Shown here piece by piece: positions 47,147 to 56,214 of a stretch of 64,000 nt of DNA. Origin of the DNA: Prochlorococcus marinus str. MIT 1013 (GTDB lineage Bacteria; Cyanobacteriota; Cyanobacteriia; PCC-6307; Cyanobiaceae); contig NZ_CP114778.1 of the NCBI RefSeq assembly GCF_027359395.1, forward strand, positions 682,001 to 746,000, written 5' to 3'. The first letter of the stretch is position 1. Each line of letters begins with the position of its first letter. Below the pieces are notes generated by a model. The model did no database searches and was not told where the DNA came from. It saw only the letters and a program-made list of their open reading frames with translations. Made by a program: the position numbers and the translations under genes.

Positions 47147-48229
47147 ATGACCACCATTCAGCAGCAACGTTCTTCGTTGCTCAAAGGTTGGCCACAATTC
47201 TGCGAGTGGGTTACTTCCACCAACAACCGTATCTATGTCGGTTGGTTCGGTGTATTGATGATCCCTTGCCTTCTTGCGGCAACAACTTGTTTCATCGTTG
47301 CATTTATCGCTGCTCCTCCAGTTGATATCGACGGTATCCGTGAGCCAGTAGCTGGTTCATTTATGTATGGAAACAACATCATTTCTGGTGCTGTTGTTCC
47401 TTCAAGTAACGCTATCGGCCTTCACTTCTACCCAATCTGGGAAGCAGCAACTCTTGATGAGTGGCTATATAACGGCGGCCCTTACCAGCTTGTAATCTTC
47501 CACTTCCTTATTGGTATCTCTGCATACATGGGACGTCAGTGGGAGCTTTCATACCGTTTAGGTATGCGCCCATGGATCTGTGTTGCTTACTCAGCTCCTG
47601 TATCAGCAGCTTTCGCTGTATTCCTTGTTTACCCATTCGGTCAGGGTTCATTCTCTGATGGTATGCCTCTAGGAATCTCTGGAACATTCAACTTCATGTT
47701 CGTTTTCCAGGCTGAGCACAACATCTTGATGCACCCATTCCATATGGCTGGTGTAGCAGGTATGTTCGGTGGTGCTTTGTTCTCTGCAATGCACGGTTCT
47801 TTGGTTACTTCATCACTTATCCGTGAGACAACAGGACTTGATTCACAGAACTACGGTTACAAGTTTGGACAAGAAGAAGAGACATACAACATCGTTGCAG
47901 CTCATGGCTACTTCGGTCGTTTGATCTTCCAATATGCAAGCTTCAACAACAGCCGTAGCCTTCACTTCTTCTTGGCTTCATGGCCAGTGATTTGTGTTTG
48001 GTTGACATCTATGGGCATCTGCACCATGGCGTTCAACTTGAACGGTTTCAACTTCAACCAGTCTGTAGTTGATACTTCAGGCAAGGTTGTACCAACCTGG
48101 GGTGACGTACTTAACCGTGCAAACCTTGGTATGGAAGTAATGCACGAGCGTAATGCTCACAACTTCCCACTTGACCTAGCAGCTGCTGAGTCTACTTCTG
48201 TAGCTCTTGTTGCACCTGCAATCGGTTAA
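47147..48229 (+). CDS. psbA: Photosystem II D1 protein
   Basis: 360 aa. D1 carries the PSII reaction centre and the QB site in thylakoids. The start, [20 protein letters not shown], and helices are canonical: [40 protein letters not shown] (His198/His215 region), [20 protein letters not shown] (QB pocket) and the C-terminal ligand region [20 protein letters not shown] with a processing tail to PAIG. Codon use and G+C are much higher than in neighbours, as expected for one of the most expressed genes in the cell. Confidence 0.99.
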   Translation: MTTIQQQRSSLLKGWPQFCEWVTSTNNRIYVGWFGVLMIPCLLAATTCFIVAFIAAPPVDIDGIREPVAGSFMYGNNIISGAVVPSSNAIGLHFYPIWEAATLDEWLYNGGPYQLVIFHFLIGISAYMGRQWELSYRLGMRPWICVAYSAPVSAAFAVFLVYPFGQGSFSDGMPLGISGTFNFMFVFQAEHNILMHPFHMAGVAGMFGGALFSAMHGSLVTSSLIRETTGLDSQNYGYKFGQEEETYNIVAAHGYFGRLIFQYASFNNSRSLHFFLASWPVICVWLTSMGICTMAFNLNGFNFNQSVVDTSGKVVPTWGDVLNRANLGMEVMHERNAHNFPLDLAAAESTSVALVAPAIG

Positions 48230-48250
48230 GTCTTTAACTTGATATTTCTA

Positions 48251-48279
48251 AAGCCCTCTTTGCGAGGGCTTTTTTTTTT
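48251..48279 (+). terminator. psbA terminator
   Basis: Stem AAGCCCTC/GAGGGCTT with a short loop and ten T residues, 22 bp after the psbA stop codon. Confidence 0.93.
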
Positions 48280-48690
48280 GCTTTTGAAAATATTACCTTG
48301 ATTATGAAAATTAAATGCTTAATTAATTATTTTTACTTGATAAGATAGAGAAGATGGATTAATAGTAGTAGAAATATTTTAGTTTCAATTTTCTAAAAAG
48401 AATAAAGCCTGGAATAATTTTTTTTTCATTTATTACGCTGACTTTTTATTTTCTTTTATTTAGTTTATAATGATCAAAAAAAGGTTAATCAATAATTTTA
48501 ATGTTTTTTTGGTTCCAAGCATGACTATATTTTCAGAAAACTTTATAGAAATATACATTAAATTAAATTTGATATCTATTTCTATGAAATAATCTATATA
48601 AATACTTTCTTACTGTCAGAGATAACTTAGTAAAGATTTCAGGGTAGGAGATGAGGCTTATAATGATTTGAATAAATTAAGATCTTGCTA
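48280..48690. other. A+T-rich gap after psbA
   Basis: About 410 bp of very A+T-rich DNA between the psbA terminator and the SET-domain gene. I see no RNA gene, repeat or credible ORF; a promoter for the next gene must lie near its end. Confidence 0.4.
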
Positions 48691-49689
48691 ATGAATAAAA
48701 AGTGGAATAACCTAATTTCTGAATTTCGCAAGAATGGAGGAGTAGCCGAAAATGTATGTCAGAAGGACGGTGTAAATGGAAGAGGTATCTTTCCTATCAA
48801 TTTCCAAAAGAAATCAAAAATTTATACTCCCGACACCTTAATGATAAATAAAGATGATATTTATTTGGATGATAACAAATTAAGAATCAAAGAAGATAAA
48901 AAATATAGTAAAAATATAAAGGATTTTTTTAGCTATTACCAAGATAATTTCTCATGGGGGGAAGGTGGAAGAGAAGCAACAGAGCTTTTCGAAAAAGGTT
49001 TAAAACTCTTTAATCCAGACTTAAAAAGTTTATTAAAACACTATTCAATTATAGACATAGAGAAAAGACATGAAGGGAACTGGAATAATGTGATTCTAAA
49101 GCAATTTCTTGATGCTCGAGCATTTAAATTTAAAAAATCTTCAATGATTTGTCCAGTATTAGAACTTGTAAATCATGAGGTAATTTCTCTGCCTTTCATA
49201 ATTCATCAAGAAGGAATAAGCACACCAAATTACCCACCCTTAAAAACTGAAATAACTCATAATTACAGTCCTAAAAGTTCATTAAGTCGTTTTTTTACTT
49301 ACGGTTTTTTTTGTAAAGAAACAATAGTTTTTTCGATACCTTTTAATATAAATATCAAAGGGAGAGGAATTAACATTTTTTGTAAAGGAAATGATATTAA
49401 TGATGACTCTATGAAAATAGAAAGATCTGGGAATAAGATTGCAATAGAAGGATTGCCTATTTCCGATATTAATAATCATAAATTACCAGTAAATTATTTT
49501 AATGAGTTAATCAAAAGAATAGATGATGCTAATATTAAAAATGACTTATTCCTAAAAATAATTGAATTGAATATTACAACTAGAAAAAATATTTTAAAAA
49601 AATTAAATTCTACAGATGATAATATTATTTTACATGAATTTCGTAAACTCTTAGACTATGATATCAGTTCTCTTTCATCTTATAATTAA
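48691..49689 (+). CDS. SET-domain-like protein (probable lysine methyltransferase)
   Basis: About 332 aa from the ATG at 48691 (an in-frame TTG lies two codons upstream). The N-terminal NGVNGRGIFPINFQKKSKIY-like stretch, in which GRGIF matches the SET opening, and a central ARAFKFKKSSMICPVLELVN then HE, in which (D/E)xxNH is the SET pseudoknot motif, resemble the Rubisco-LSMT group. SET proteins use SAM to methylate lysines. The rest is divergent and substrate unknown. It overlaps the TPR gene by 26 bp tail to tail. Confidence 0.6.
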   Translation: MNKKWNNLISEFRKNGGVAENVCQKDGVNGRGIFPINFQKKSKIYTPDTLMINKDDIYLDDNKLRIKEDKKYSKNIKDFFSYYQDNFSWGEGGREATELFEKGLKLFNPDLKSLLKHYSIIDIEKRHEGNWNNVILKQFLDARAFKFKKSSMICPVLELVNHEVISLPFIIHQEGISTPNYPPLKTEITHNYSPKSSLSRFFTYGFFCKETIVFSIPFNINIKGRGINIFCKGNDINDDSMKIERSGNKIAIEGLPISDINNHKLPVNYFNELIKRIDDANIKNDLFLKIIELNITTRKNILKKLNSTDDNIILHEFRKLLDYDISSLSSYN

Positions 49690-50455
49690 AAGTATATGAT
49701 CCATTTATAGACCATGGTTTAAGCTGAATTATTCTTTGAGAACATCTCAAAGCTTCTTTAAAGTTTCCTGTATCCCTTAAAAGAATCCCTAAATTTAAAT
49801 GAGCATCTATATAATCAGGTTTAAGTTTAATTGCTTTGCGTATTGATAGATTTGCTTCTTTAAATTTTCCTAGGTCTTTTAATATCGTCCCAAGATTATT
49901 ATATGCCTCTGGATAATCAGATTTCAATTCAATTGCTTTACGTATTGACATCTCTGCTTCAATTAATTTTCCGACTCTAATTAAGATTGTTCCAAGATTA
50001 TAATGAGCTTCTGGGTAATCAGATTTGAATTTAATTGCTTTACGAATTGACATCTCTGCTTCAGGTAAGTTGCAAAGATCTATCAATATTATTCCTAAGT
50101 TTGAATAAGCTTCTGCAAAATCAAATTTAATTTCAATAGCTTTACGCTGGAAGGCTTCTGCTTCTTTATATTTTCCCATTTGTTTCAATATTACTCCATA
50201 ATTAGAGAAAACTTTATGATCTTTAAAACCTTGATCAACAAAATACTTATAAAGTTTAACTGCTTCAGAAATATATCCTTGAGAATGAAATCTAAATGCT
50301 TTAATAATTATTTCTTCTTTAGAATTTTTGGAAGTTATTATTTTAGAAACATCAGGGTTCTGATTAATTTCTCCCAAACAAAATGGGATAGGAAATATTA
50401 TTGGTTTTTCCCCTTCATTATTATAAGTAATATTATTCTGTTTTTTAATATCCAT
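49664..50455 (-). CDS. Tetratricopeptide-repeat protein
   Basis: 263 aa. After a polar 45-residue start come about five 34-residue TPR units with the same phase: VFSNYGVILKQMGKYKEAEA, AYSNLGIILIDLCNLPEAEM, AHYNLGTILIRVGKLIEAEM, AYNNLGTILKDLGKFKEANL, AHLNLGILLRDTGNFKEALR. Units 2-4 are very alike also in DNA, which suggests internal duplication. A protein-interaction scaffold; no enzymatic domain is attached. Confidence 0.9.
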   Translation of the reverse strand: MDIKKQNNITYNNEGEKPIIFPIPFCLGEINQNPDVSKIITSKNSKEEIIIKAFRFHSQGYISEAVKLYKYFVDQGFKDHKVFSNYGVILKQMGKYKEAEAFQRKAIEIKFDFAEAYSNLGIILIDLCNLPEAEMSIRKAIKFKSDYPEAHYNLGTILIRVGKLIEAEMSIRKAIELKSDYPEAYNNLGTILKDLGKFKEANLSIRKAIKLKPDYIDAHLNLGILLRDTGNFKEALRCSQRIIQLKPWSINGSYTFNYKMKEN

Positions 50456-50551
50456 AATCCTAACAAAGATTAATATCGCTTGTTTAAGGCTCTACTAAAT
50501 ATACACTGTAATATGATAATTGCTATATTATATAAAGAGGTTAATCTTAAG

Positions 50552-50606
50552 TCTCGATTATGAAAAGAAAAATTTTATTAGACCTAAGTCAGAAAAGGGC
50601 GAAAAG
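50552..50606 (+). repeat. Degenerate att-like relic 1 (right arm only)
   Basis: TCTCGATTATGAAAAG... then TTAGACCTAAGTCAGAAAAG aligns with the right arm of the copy at 56091 (CGATTACAGCGAAAAA, GTTAGACGTAAGTTAGAAGAG). The core is not recognisable. The most weathered and most distant copy from ychF. Confidence 0.45.
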
Positions 50607-50954
50607 ATGATAATAGAAAAGCTATTAGATTAGCTCTATTCTTAAAGAAAAAGATGAATTAGTTCCATAATGACAAATCCACTTATCAAGTTAATCTATT
50701 ATGCACACATGAAACTTTCTACTTATAATTGTTTTTTTTTGAATATCAAAAACCATATTCAGAAACATTCTTCCATGCAGAATAAAACATCTCAGACAAA
50801 AATTTATACTATAAAGTTTACTTTGTAATAGGTTTAAAATATTTAAATAAGAGATATATAGATATCGCTAATAATCAAAGTAATTTTCTAACCGACGTCA
50901 GAAGAACGACAGTGTGCACCTCATCACGACGTTGATAATTGTAGACGTTAAATT

Positions 50955-51032
50955 TCTCAGACATTAAATAAAAACCCCGAAAGATCTATTTATACCAAAA
51001 AATACAGCGAAATTTCAGGCTTAGATCAGTAA
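50955..51032 (+). repeat. Degenerate att-like copy 2
   Basis: Core GACATTAAATAAAAACCCC (50960-50978) versus ychF tail GACGTTGAATAAAAACTCC, then TATACCAA and ATACAGCGAAATTTCAGG in the same order as in the intact copies, and TTAGATC for the heptamer. Confidence 0.65.
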
Positions 51033-51220
51033 AAATTAAAGTTATACGCTTTCTCAAACTGACGTTTACAACCCCAATGGCTCAATCTAAAAATGAGAAA
51101 GATATTCGATAGGTTTTTATAGCCTTGGAGAATCATTCATAGAAATACTTAATATTTGTTGCCCATTAAACAAATATCAGCTAAAAAAAGTATCAACAAC
51201 TACAACAATGGCTTCGACCC

Positions 51221-51358
51221 ATGATCAATGAAAACCTTGTAGAAATCCTTCTCGCTGCAATTCTTGTTTCAAATACCTATGACAAGGATCAGCCTGTAAT
51301 TAAATGGGGCGGAATAGTAATAGCAGTTGCTGGTATAGCTTCAGCTTTATTTGGATAA
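51221..51358 (+). CDS. 45-aa small membrane peptide, lone gene of one interval
   Basis: Read by hand: MINENLVEILLAAILVSNTY, then a polar turn DKDQPVIKWGG and a second hydrophobic part IVIAVAGIASALFG. It is followed by a strong terminator, which supports a real transcript. No family recognised. It is the only gene between att-like copies 2 and 3. Confidence 0.6.
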   Translation: MINENLVEILLAAILVSNTYDKDQPVIKWGGIVIAVAGIASALFG

Positions 51359-51412
51359 ATTTTAAATCCTTTGATTTTGGCATAATTCAAATAGATCAAA
51401 ATTCTTTAACTG

Positions 51413-51441
51413 GGCTGCAAGTATCTTGCAGCCTTTTTTTT
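51413..51441 (+). terminator. Terminator of the 45-aa gene
   Basis: Stem GGCTGCAAG/CTTGCAGCC with loop TAT, then eight T. It abuts the next att-like copy. Confidence 0.9.
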
Positions 51442-51450
51442 GATTGAATA

Positions 51451-51520
51451 AAAACTCACGCATATTTATAACAGTTGATTCTCAGTAAGAATTGCTGTTA
51501 GACGTAAGTTAGAACAGCAG
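51451..51520 (+). repeat. att-like copy 3
   Basis: Core TGATTGAATAAAAACTCAC (51451-51469), then degenerate TATAACAG-TTGATT and GTTAGACGTAAGTTAGAAC (from 51495) identical in order and nearly in sequence to the copy at 56091. Confidence 0.75.
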
Positions 51521-51580
51521 AATGAAGTTCGAACAATTCAATCAGAGAATGAAAGTTAAAACAAATCGAATAATGACTAA

Positions 51581-52150
51581 TCATACAAGATTTTTAACCT
51601 CCACAGCGTTTAGGAAAGCTTCATTTAATGGTTCTAATGTGCTGTTAGTCCATTCAGATAAAGCACTTCTCATTCCACAAGATCCATTCCTATAGGCATC
51701 TGTCATTTCTAAACCAGTTAATTCATGATTTCCTAAGAGGAGTTCAAAGACTAATTCAGGTTGACTATCATAATTGGCAAGACAAGTAGATAATTCGGCG
51801 AAAGCATCTTTTAACGAAAGTTTCTTTTCTTTACGATGTAACTCAAATAATTCTCTGGCAATCTCACCATATTTCTTTGCTCCACTATTAGAAAAGATAC
51901 TATCAGTTTGATTTAAATCTTTTTCTATATCAAGCGAGAAAGCATTAATTATTTTTAGTTGTTTTTCAACTCTTAAAAGTCTTTGTTCAAGAATATCAAT
52001 ATTCGAAGTTGCTTTTATAGAAACTTGTTCTAGTAACTCAGTGATAAAAGCTGTTAGTGTTTTTCCACTTCTAATTGCTTCAGACTTAAGTCTTAGTAGT
52101 AGTTTAGGATCAATCTTAATGTTCAACTGTGACTTGTCTTTACCAGTCAT
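51581..52150 (-). CDS. Ribbon-helix-helix protein (paralogue of 45792-46385)
   Basis: 189 aa. The N-terminus QLNIKIDPKLLLRLKSEAIR, SGKTLTAFITELLEQ is a ribbon-helix-helix motif closely like that of the 45792 gene. The helical C-terminal part contains LLGNHELTGLEMTDAYRNGS and CGMRSALSEWTNS, related to the paralogue's ELTGNDKCNCSIRKGLIMWT. It is the single gene between att-like copies 3 and 4. It may regulate cassette genes or its own transcription; this is inference. Confidence 0.72.
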   Translation of the reverse strand: MTGKDKSQLNIKIDPKLLLRLKSEAIRSGKTLTAFITELLEQVSIKATSNIDILEQRLLRVEKQLKIINAFSLDIEKDLNQTDSIFSNSGAKKYGEIARELFELHRKEKKLSLKDAFAELSTCLANYDSQPELVFELLLGNHELTGLEMTDAYRNGSCGMRSALSEWTNSTLEPLNEAFLNAVEVKNLV

Positions 52151-52323
52151 CTTTCTTGTATTTTTTCTACTATATCTAATTATTTAGAGAAAACTATTGC
52201 TTCTTGCAAGAATTAAATCATTTATCAATTAAGAAATTCGCCAAGAAACATAATTTAAACTTAGAAAGAATTAAAATAGTAGCGTTCTAGCCATTGAGAA
52301 TCCCTACCAAGACTGAAATGATA

Positions 52324-52412
52324 TACGTTGGACAAAAACTCGATAACGTACATTTATACCAATCGATTACAAGCAAAAATCACGGTTAGACCAAAACACG
52401 AAAAAGTTAGAC
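52324..52412 (+). repeat. att-like copy 4
   Basis: Core TACGTTGGACAAAAACTCG (52324-52342), ATACCAA at 52356-52362, CGATTACAAGCAAAAATCAC and heptamers GTTAGAC at 52385 and 52406. A further right-arm-like block, GTTAGATTAAATCGCTAAAT, follows at about 52456 and matches the block after copy 8. Confidence 0.85.
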
Positions 52413-52504
52413 AAGGCTCTATTGATAACCCCAAGTTATAAATAAAAGAAATCGTTGTTAGATTAAATCGCTAAATTATTAGAATAATCTGATACTTAAA
52501 AATA

Positions 52505-53308
52505 TTGGAAAAACCACCTTTTAACCCTTCACACATTGGACTGCTGTGTGCCATGCCTGAGGAAATAGGCGCAACTTTAGAAAATTTGCAAAATCCAATT
52601 GAGACTCATTGGGGAGATCTTAGAATTACTTCTGGAGAATGGTATGAGCATGGAGAAAATTGTCCTTCTTTATACATCTCTATTGCATGGAGCGGGTGGG
52701 GCAAAGTTAGTGCTGCCAGAGCAGCGACAAGACTTCTAGGCACATACTTTAAGGGAAAAAGTATAGATATTATTTTATTTACTGGAGTCGCAGGCGCTGC
52801 CAATTCAACACTTAAGCAATGGGACATTGTTATCCCAACAGAATTGGTTCAACATGATATGGATGCTAGACCTCTTTTCCCGAGATATGTCATTCCAGCT
52901 CTTAAGCAAGAGAGAATCTCTGCAATAAATAAATGGGTTGAATGGGCTAGCTATGCGATTAAAGATTCAATTTCCAAAAAACACTGCAAGCATTTTGGGA
53001 AAGTAGAGAATGGTTTAATAGCTACAGGAGATCGATTCGTAGCAGAGAAATCCTTAATCGATAATCTTTCTAAAGAGCTACCAGGCTTATGTGCTGTTGA
53101 GATGGAAGGAGCAGCAGTTGCTCAAGTTGCCTATCAGGAAAAAGTGCCTTGGCTAATAGTTCGTATTATTTCTGACGGAGCTGATAATTGTGCGGCACAA
53201 AATTTCAATGACTTTTTGAAAGATTATAAAAAGTCCTCATGGGATCTTATAGAGACCCTTTTAAAGAAATATAAAACAGCTCCTTGGGAAGAAAAGACAG
53301 CTAAATAA
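52505..53308 (+). CDS. 5'-methylthioadenosine/S-adenosylhomocysteine nucleosidase-like protein
   Basis: 267 aa with a TTG start, of the PNP/UDP phosphorylase superfamily. HIGLLCAMPEEIGATLENLQ at the N-terminus, IILFTGVAGAANSTLKQWDI (about residues 93-112), LCAVEMEGAAVAQVAYQEKV (about 196-215) and the catalytic Asp in VRIISDGADNCA (about 224) match MTA/SAH nucleosidases, which cleave MTA or SAH to adenine. It is the lone gene between att-like copies 4 and 5. Confidence 0.88.
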   Translation: MEKPPFNPSHIGLLCAMPEEIGATLENLQNPIETHWGDLRITSGEWYEHGENCPSLYISIAWSGWGKVSAARAATRLLGTYFKGKSIDIILFTGVAGAANSTLKQWDIVIPTELVQHDMDARPLFPRYVIPALKQERISAINKWVEWASYAIKDSISKKHCKHFGKVENGLIATGDRFVAEKSLIDNLSKELPGLCAVEMEGAAVAQVAYQEKVPWLIVRIISDGADNCAAQNFNDFLKDYKKSSWDLIETLLKKYKTAPWEEKTAK

Positions 53309-53343
53309 AACTCTATTGACACCAGTCAAAGACCCTGCCATGA

Positions 53344-53523
53344 CTAGCATTCTGTACGTTGAATAAAAACTCCATCACCTAACCTTGGATATCCATGAGT
53401 GTCTTTTGAATCGATATAAATATCATCTCCATCAGTACCAGACAAATCAGGTTCCATACCTTGATAAACAGCTCCTCCTCCATCAGGAGAAAGAGTATTT
53501 GCTGGAATGTAGTAAGTCGCCAA
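53344..53523 (-). pseudogene. Truncated duplicate of the 61983 gene fused to a ychF tail
   Basis: A TTG-started 59-aa frame reading MATYYIPANTLSPDGGGAVY and on to HGYPRLGDGVF, nearly identical to the first 53 residues of the gene starting at 61983. At DNA level about 380 bp, including its upstream flank, is duplicated. The match stops exactly at GATGGAGTTTTTA; from there the sequence is the ychF 3' tail (minus strand GGAGTTTTTATTCAACGT) and the frame soon ends (IQRTEC). It is a recombination product, not a working gene. Confidence 0.9.
53355..53375 (+). repeat. att-like copy 5, inside the gene fragment
   Basis: TACGTTGAATAAAAACTCC intact (53355-53373), the left half of a hybrid whose right half is the N-terminal coding sequence of the 61983 gene. 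The left flank has CCCTGCCAT in place of CCTTGGTAT; the right arm is absent. Confidence 0.9.
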
Positions 53524-53692
53524 TTAATTTTTCCTATTCCAAGCGAATCTAATAATACTATCTGTTATATAAGATCTAGCCCCGACCTAACTCTTAGTTG
53601 ATTTAGTTTGACTCATCACTTATTCTCACTTGTCTCAAAAAACACAACTTTTCGTCTCAAAAGGTTAGACTAAATTTTTAGACTAAACCTTA

Positions 53693-53820
53693 GTCTAACT
53701 TCTAAAAAGCCTTGGTATAAATAAATTTCTAGACGTTGAATAAAAACTCCTATACATCAAGTCATACCAATCGATTACACGCAAAAATCGCGGTTAGACA
53801 TAAACGTTAAAGTGTTAGAC
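53693..53820 (+). repeat. att-like copy 6 (best preserved full site)
   Basis: In order: GTCTAAC (53693-53699), TTGGTAT (53712-53718), AGACGTTGAATAAAAACTCC (53731-53750), ATACCAA (53764-53770), CGATTACACGCAAAAATCGC, GTTAGAC (53793-53799 and 53814-53820). The outer GTCTAAC/GTTAGAC and inner TTGGTAT/ATACCAA pairs are nested inverted repeats around the ychF-tail core. Confidence 0.9.
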
Positions 53821-54111
53821 AACCAGAGGAGACGTCTTGTGATTCCAATAAGCTTTGAAATTGAACTATCATTGAAATCCTTCCGGAAAGAGTGTTTACG
53901 CGAACCCTCGCACTCTGGATTTAGTGACATCAGCAACAGTTAAGAAGTCAGGCAAGGTTAGAAAATTTTTCGGGAAGCAAGTAAAATATTGAATGTATAA
54001 AAAACTAATTTTTACCTTGCTGTTAGTTAATCCCCATGCAAGAAATCCTATATACTATAGAGACGGAGAAAAGAAATTACTCTTTGTAATCGATAACATT
54101 GTCTTTTAAAA
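53821..54111. promoter_or_regulatory. Leader region of the carbamoyltransferase gene
   Basis: About 290 bp between att-like copy 6 and the next gene, with ordinary A+T-rich sequence ending in TATACTATAGAGACGGAG, a plausible -10 region (TATACT) about 60 bp before the ATG. No RNA gene is visible. Confidence 0.35.
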
Positions 54112-56040
54112 ATGACGAAGATATTAGCTCTACATTTTGGCCATAATTCTCATGCAGTTCTTTTAAATGATGGCCATATAGATTCATATGTACAAAGAGA
54201 ACGAATTTCATGCACAAAGAATCATGCTGGAGTTGATAAGATTTTAATAGAGAAATGTCTTTTAGATTCGAATATAGATATTAATCAAATTGAACAAGTT
54301 GCTATAACAAATACTCAATATCGTGAATTTATTTTTGAAGATTTTGATTATTTTAATTTTGAATATTCTCAAAACGGTGTCAACTCAGAGATTGATAAAT
54401 TTTTTACTAAAAATAAGGCTAAATATATTAAAACGTATGAAATAGTCCAATCCCTAACTACTAATAAAAATCCAAGATTAACTAAAGCCAACTCAAAACA
54501 ATATCCACAATTGATTGAATATACTGATCAAATTAATAAGAAGATTAATCTTCCTTCTCAAGCTTACATGCTTACATCTAGATCAGATTTTAGCGAAATA
54601 ACAAATTCATTTATAAATAAAGCCGACTCATCATTTGATCAGTCTAGAACATGGGCTATTAAAAACTTTTTTATACCTATAAATGTTTATATTAAAGGAA
54701 GAAAAATACCTGGATTTTTTGTTGATCATCATTATTCTCATACATACTCATCTTCTGTAAAATCAAAAATCAAAAAGGCATTAGTTCTTAGTGCTGATGG
54801 ATCAGGAGCTTCCTTATTAGGCAACTTAGCTTCGATTAAAACAGAATCAGGAATATTTCCTTTGGTACATACAAATTTTCGAGGAGGTCAATTTTATGAG
54901 GTTTGCGCAAGTTTAATTGGACTTGATTGTGGAAAGTTTATGGGCTTGGCTTCATACGGTAAAAGTAATCCTGAGTTTATAGATTCTATTTCTTTAAAAT
55001 TAGGTAAAAATATTAATAACTTAACTGAGAAAGCATTTATTGAATATTATCAAAGTTATTTTTCAATCAATATCATTCGTAAACAATATGACCTTTTATC
55101 AAAAGAAATAGTTAATTATGCAGCCAATGTTCAATCTATTTTTGAGTTAAGTTTTTTAAAAACCATCTCTACTTTAAATAGTGTAGTGAAAAATATTTTA
55201 GATAATCAGTGTGAAGGAATTATATTATCTGGTGGTTCTGCTTTGAATTGTCCATCTAATAGCTCAATAGCAGAAAAGATAGGATATCAAAATGTTTTTG
55301 TAGAGCCAAGCTGTAATGATGAAGGTTTAGGCTTTGGAGCTGCCATAGCTTTAGAGAATGTTATTAATAACAAATTATCAATAAATCAAATAAGAGATAA
55401 TCAAGTTAATTATTCATCTCCATACCTTGGTCCTAAAGCTATTCCTCTAAGAAATGAGATTATTAAACAATTCTCAAATGAATTGATATTTAAAGAAATT
55501 GATACTATTCCATGGAGCGACTATGTTGCGAAAATGTTAGTTAATAGTGCTGTAGGGATAATTTTAAAAGATAATTCCGAGATTGGACCAAGAGCATTAG
55601 GCAATAGATCCATAATCGCAATTCCAGATAATTATGAAGTTTCTAATAAAGTAAATTCAATAAAAAATCGAGAAAAGTGGAGGCCCTTAGCACCCGCTTG
55701 CCTTGAAAAATACTTTAATTATTTTTTCAATGGTCCTAAGAACCCATATATGTTAATGACATGTAAAGCTAAAAATATATATTTCCCTGGTGTTATACAT
55801 GTCGATGGTTCTTCGAGAGTTCAGTGTGTAGACAAGGACTCAAATAACTTCTACTTAATATTAAATTCTATCGATAAGTTAATAAATAAACCTATACTTT
55901 TATTGAATACATCATGCAATCGAAAAGGAGAACCTATTATAAATGATGCCAATATAGCTCTTGAATATTTAAGAACTTCAAAGATTGATTTTTTAGTTAC
56001 AGATAAATATCTAATAACAAAAAATCATCTCAAAAGCTAG
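54112..56040 (+). CDS. NodU/CmcH-family carbamoyltransferase
   Basis: 642 aa, about the usual length. The N-terminal ASKHA-like domain starts KILALHFGHNSHAVLLNDGH and holds FFVDHHYSHTYSSS (metal-binding His, about residue 204), LSADGSGASLLGNL and MGLASYGKSNPEF. The C-terminal YrdC-like domain includes NSEIGPRALGNRSIIAIPDN (about 494-513) and NREKWRPLAPACLEKYF. Such enzymes transfer a carbamoyl group to a sugar, nodulation factor or antibiotic; a cell-surface glycan is the likeliest target. Lone gene of the interval between copies 6 and 7. Confidence 0.9.
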   Translation: MTKILALHFGHNSHAVLLNDGHIDSYVQRERISCTKNHAGVDKILIEKCLLDSNIDINQIEQVAITNTQYREFIFEDFDYFNFEYSQNGVNSEIDKFFTKNKAKYIKTYEIVQSLTTNKNPRLTKANSKQYPQLIEYTDQINKKINLPSQAYMLTSRSDFSEITNSFINKADSSFDQSRTWAIKNFFIPINVYIKGRKIPGFFVDHHYSHTYSSSVKSKIKKALVLSADGSGASLLGNLASIKTESGIFPLVHTNFRGGQFYEVCASLIGLDCGKFMGLASYGKSNPEFIDSISLKLGKNINNLTEKAFIEYYQSYFSINIIRKQYDLLSKEIVNYAANVQSIFELSFLKTISTLNSVVKNILDNQCEGIILSGGSALNCPSNSSIAEKIGYQNVFVEPSCNDEGLGFGAAIALENVINNKLSINQIRDNQVNYSSPYLGPKAIPLRNEIIKQFSNELIFKEIDTIPWSDYVAKMLVNSAVGIILKDNSEIGPRALGNRSIIAIPDNYEVSNKVNSIKNREKWRPLAPACLEKYFNYFFNGPKNPYMLMTCKAKNIYFPGVIHVDGSSRVQCVDKDSNNFYLILNSIDKLINKPILLLNTSCNRKGEPIINDANIALEYLRTSKIDFLVTDKYLITKNHLKS

Positions 56041-56071
56041 AATAAGATATAATTAAAGAGCTTAATATCCC

Positions 56072-56200
56072 TTGCTATCAGTGGCTATTATACGTTGAAT
56101 AAAAACTCCTTAGCATCCAGCTATGCCAACCGATTACAGCGAAAAAAACAGGGTTAGACGTAAGTTAGAAGAGTAGAACGAAGTTAGAACGCAGCGAAGG
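56072..56200 (+). repeat. att-like copy 7
   Basis: TTGCTAT (56072), core TACGTTGAATAAAAACTCC (56091-56109), ATGCCAA (56123-56129), CGATTACAGCGAAAAAAACA and GTTAGACGTAAGTTAGAAGA from 56153, with another GTTAGAA at about 56183. Inner inverted repeat is one base off on each side. Confidence 0.88.
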
Positions 56201-56214
56201 TCACAATGCAGGGG

